Shown piece by piece: positions 63,242-64,000 of a stretch of DNA of 64,000 nt. Position 1 is the stretch's first letter. Each line of letters starts with the position of its first letter. The notes beneath the pieces were generated by a model. That model did no database searches. It was given only the letters and a program-made list of their open reading frames with translations, and had not been told where the DNA came from. A program made the translations under genes and the position numbers. The stretch is from Strongylocentrotus purpuratus (lineage: Eukaryota; Echinodermata; Echinoidea; Camarodonta; Strongylocentrotidae): positions 31,656,140-31,720,139 of the forward strand of contig NW_022145596.1 in assembly GCF_000002235.5 (NCBI RefSeq), read 5' to 3'.

Positions 63242-63321
63242 TCTGTAAAGCGCTTTGAGAGGGCCTTCGGTCCTGAAAAGCGCTATATAAGAACCAGCTA
63301 TTATTATTATTATTATTATTC
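63242..63321 (+). mobile_element. Retroposon 3' tail, AAGCGCTTTGAG family, copy 2
   Basis: CTGTAAAGCGCTTTGAGAGG, CCTGAAAAGCGCTATATAAG and a clean (TTA)n tail. Nearly identical to the minus-strand copy at 49893-49976. A TA repeat precedes it, as in copy 1. Confidence 0.85.
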
Positions 63322-63331
63322 TTTAGCTTAA

Positions 63332-63862
63332 AGGGATAGTTGAGTTCTGGTGCATAGGGCGCTACACAAAATAATTTTTTTTTTGAGATAATGAAAAAAC
63401 TGAGTGTCAAATTTGAAAGAACATAATATTGAAATGACAAAATCATCTTTGTTTGATCAAAATCGGTTCAAAGACGGCTGAAATATAACGATATCTAATA
63501 CTTGTGTACCACCAGAAATATTAGATATTTTAAAAAAAATGAAAAAACCGTTGAAAAAAACGAAATAAGGCCTTTTACGTCGTATTTCAGCCAATGCCGA
63601 TGTTGGTGGTTTTGGGGGCATTTTCATGTTGCTTTTATTACGCACAACCAGCCGGCCCATGTATTGTTATTTTTAATTAAATAATTAATTAACGGTCACA
63701 ATGTTTTTTTGAAAGTGGAGCTGAATTGGTATGCTCGTATTAGTTAAATTTCACACATTTTGGGGTCTAAAATTACCTTCATAGCAATTTTAAGTTCTAA
63801 AAGAGCAATAACCATGCACTTTGAAGGCATTTGCGGTCTGAAAACAGAACTCAACTACCCCT
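63332..63862. mobile_element. TTAA-flanked element with 18-bp inverted ends
   Basis: AGGGATAGTTGAGTTCTG at the left and CAGAACTCAACTACCCCT at the right are inverted repeats with one mismatch. TTAA lies immediately outside both ends (63328-63331 and 63863-63866), the target duplication typical of piggyBac-type and some related elements. 531 bp; open frames inside (for example minus 63457-63660) resemble no transposase, so nonautonomous. Inserted seven bases after the (TTA)n tail of the neighbouring retroposon. Confidence 0.85.
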
Positions 63863-64000
63863 TTAATAAGCAGTTAACCGTTGGCTTCTCCGATGTACTT
63901 TCATACTTTCAAATTACCACCCATTAAATTCAAGCAATGGATACCATATTATGTTTTCTGTGTGATGGGACACGTTTATTAACCCTCAACATGGGAGGAT

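Larger units (their letters stand above)
53518..64000 (+). other. Presumed first intron of the second gene (or intergenic), repeat-rich
   Basis: No exon recognised. I looked for a YGFVN-type start of a cyclase beta exon after an AG and did not see one. Repeats within are listed separately. The stretches 53.6-54.8, 55.8-56.5, 58.3-58.8 and 61.6-62.2 kb hold nothing I recognise. Confidence 0.5.

Overview
The window is animal nuclear DNA. Coding sequence is sparse and split by long introns with GT/AG junctions. The rest is AT-rich and full of microsatellites, minisatellites, tRNA-derived SINE pieces and small inverted-repeat elements (MITEs). I saw no bacterial-style operons, no CRISPR array, and no LTR element or retrovirus copy. 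The repeat style (CT tracts next to C runs, tRNA SINEs with ATT tails, short elements beginning GGGxCCxTTTCACAAA) together with an invertebrate-type guanylate cyclase suggests a marine deuterostome, most likely an echinoderm such as a sea urchin. That placement is inference.

The only securely identified gene is the 3' part of a soluble (nitric-oxide-activated) guanylate cyclase alpha subunit on the + strand. Four coding exons lie at 4269-4754, 16448-16591, 22492-22646 and 27089-27269. They join in frame (junction phases 0, 0 and 2) and encode the end of the regulatory half, the helical linker and the whole cyclase domain, up to a TAA stop. Introns are 11.7, 5.9 and 4.4 kb. The 5' exons (heme-NO-binding-like and PAS regions) should lie to the left of the window. 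The 3' UTR probably ends near 28.28 kb, at an AATAAA followed by a GT-rich stretch.

From 28.3 to 53.0 kb there is no convincing gene. This stretch holds MITEs, SINE tails, a large belt of CT microsatellite (39.8-48 kb), a 96-bp minisatellite (45.3-46.3 kb) and a degenerate minisatellite at 51 kb.

At 53.0-53.5 kb the base composition changes to more GC- and CpG-rich sequence. It ends in a purine-context ATG followed at once by a perfect GTAAGT donor. This looks like the promoter and first exon of a second + strand gene whose start codon is the last codon of exon 1. In vertebrates the alpha-1 and beta-1 soluble cyclase genes are head-to-tail neighbours in this order, so the beta subunit is an attractive but unproven candidate.

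From 53.5 to 64 kb lies the presumed first intron of that gene. It holds purine microsatellites, a MITE with perfect 21-bp ends and internal mini-hairpins, a 500-bp unit triplicated in tandem, a near-perfect 90-bp foldback, and a TTAA-flanked element with 18-bp inverted ends.
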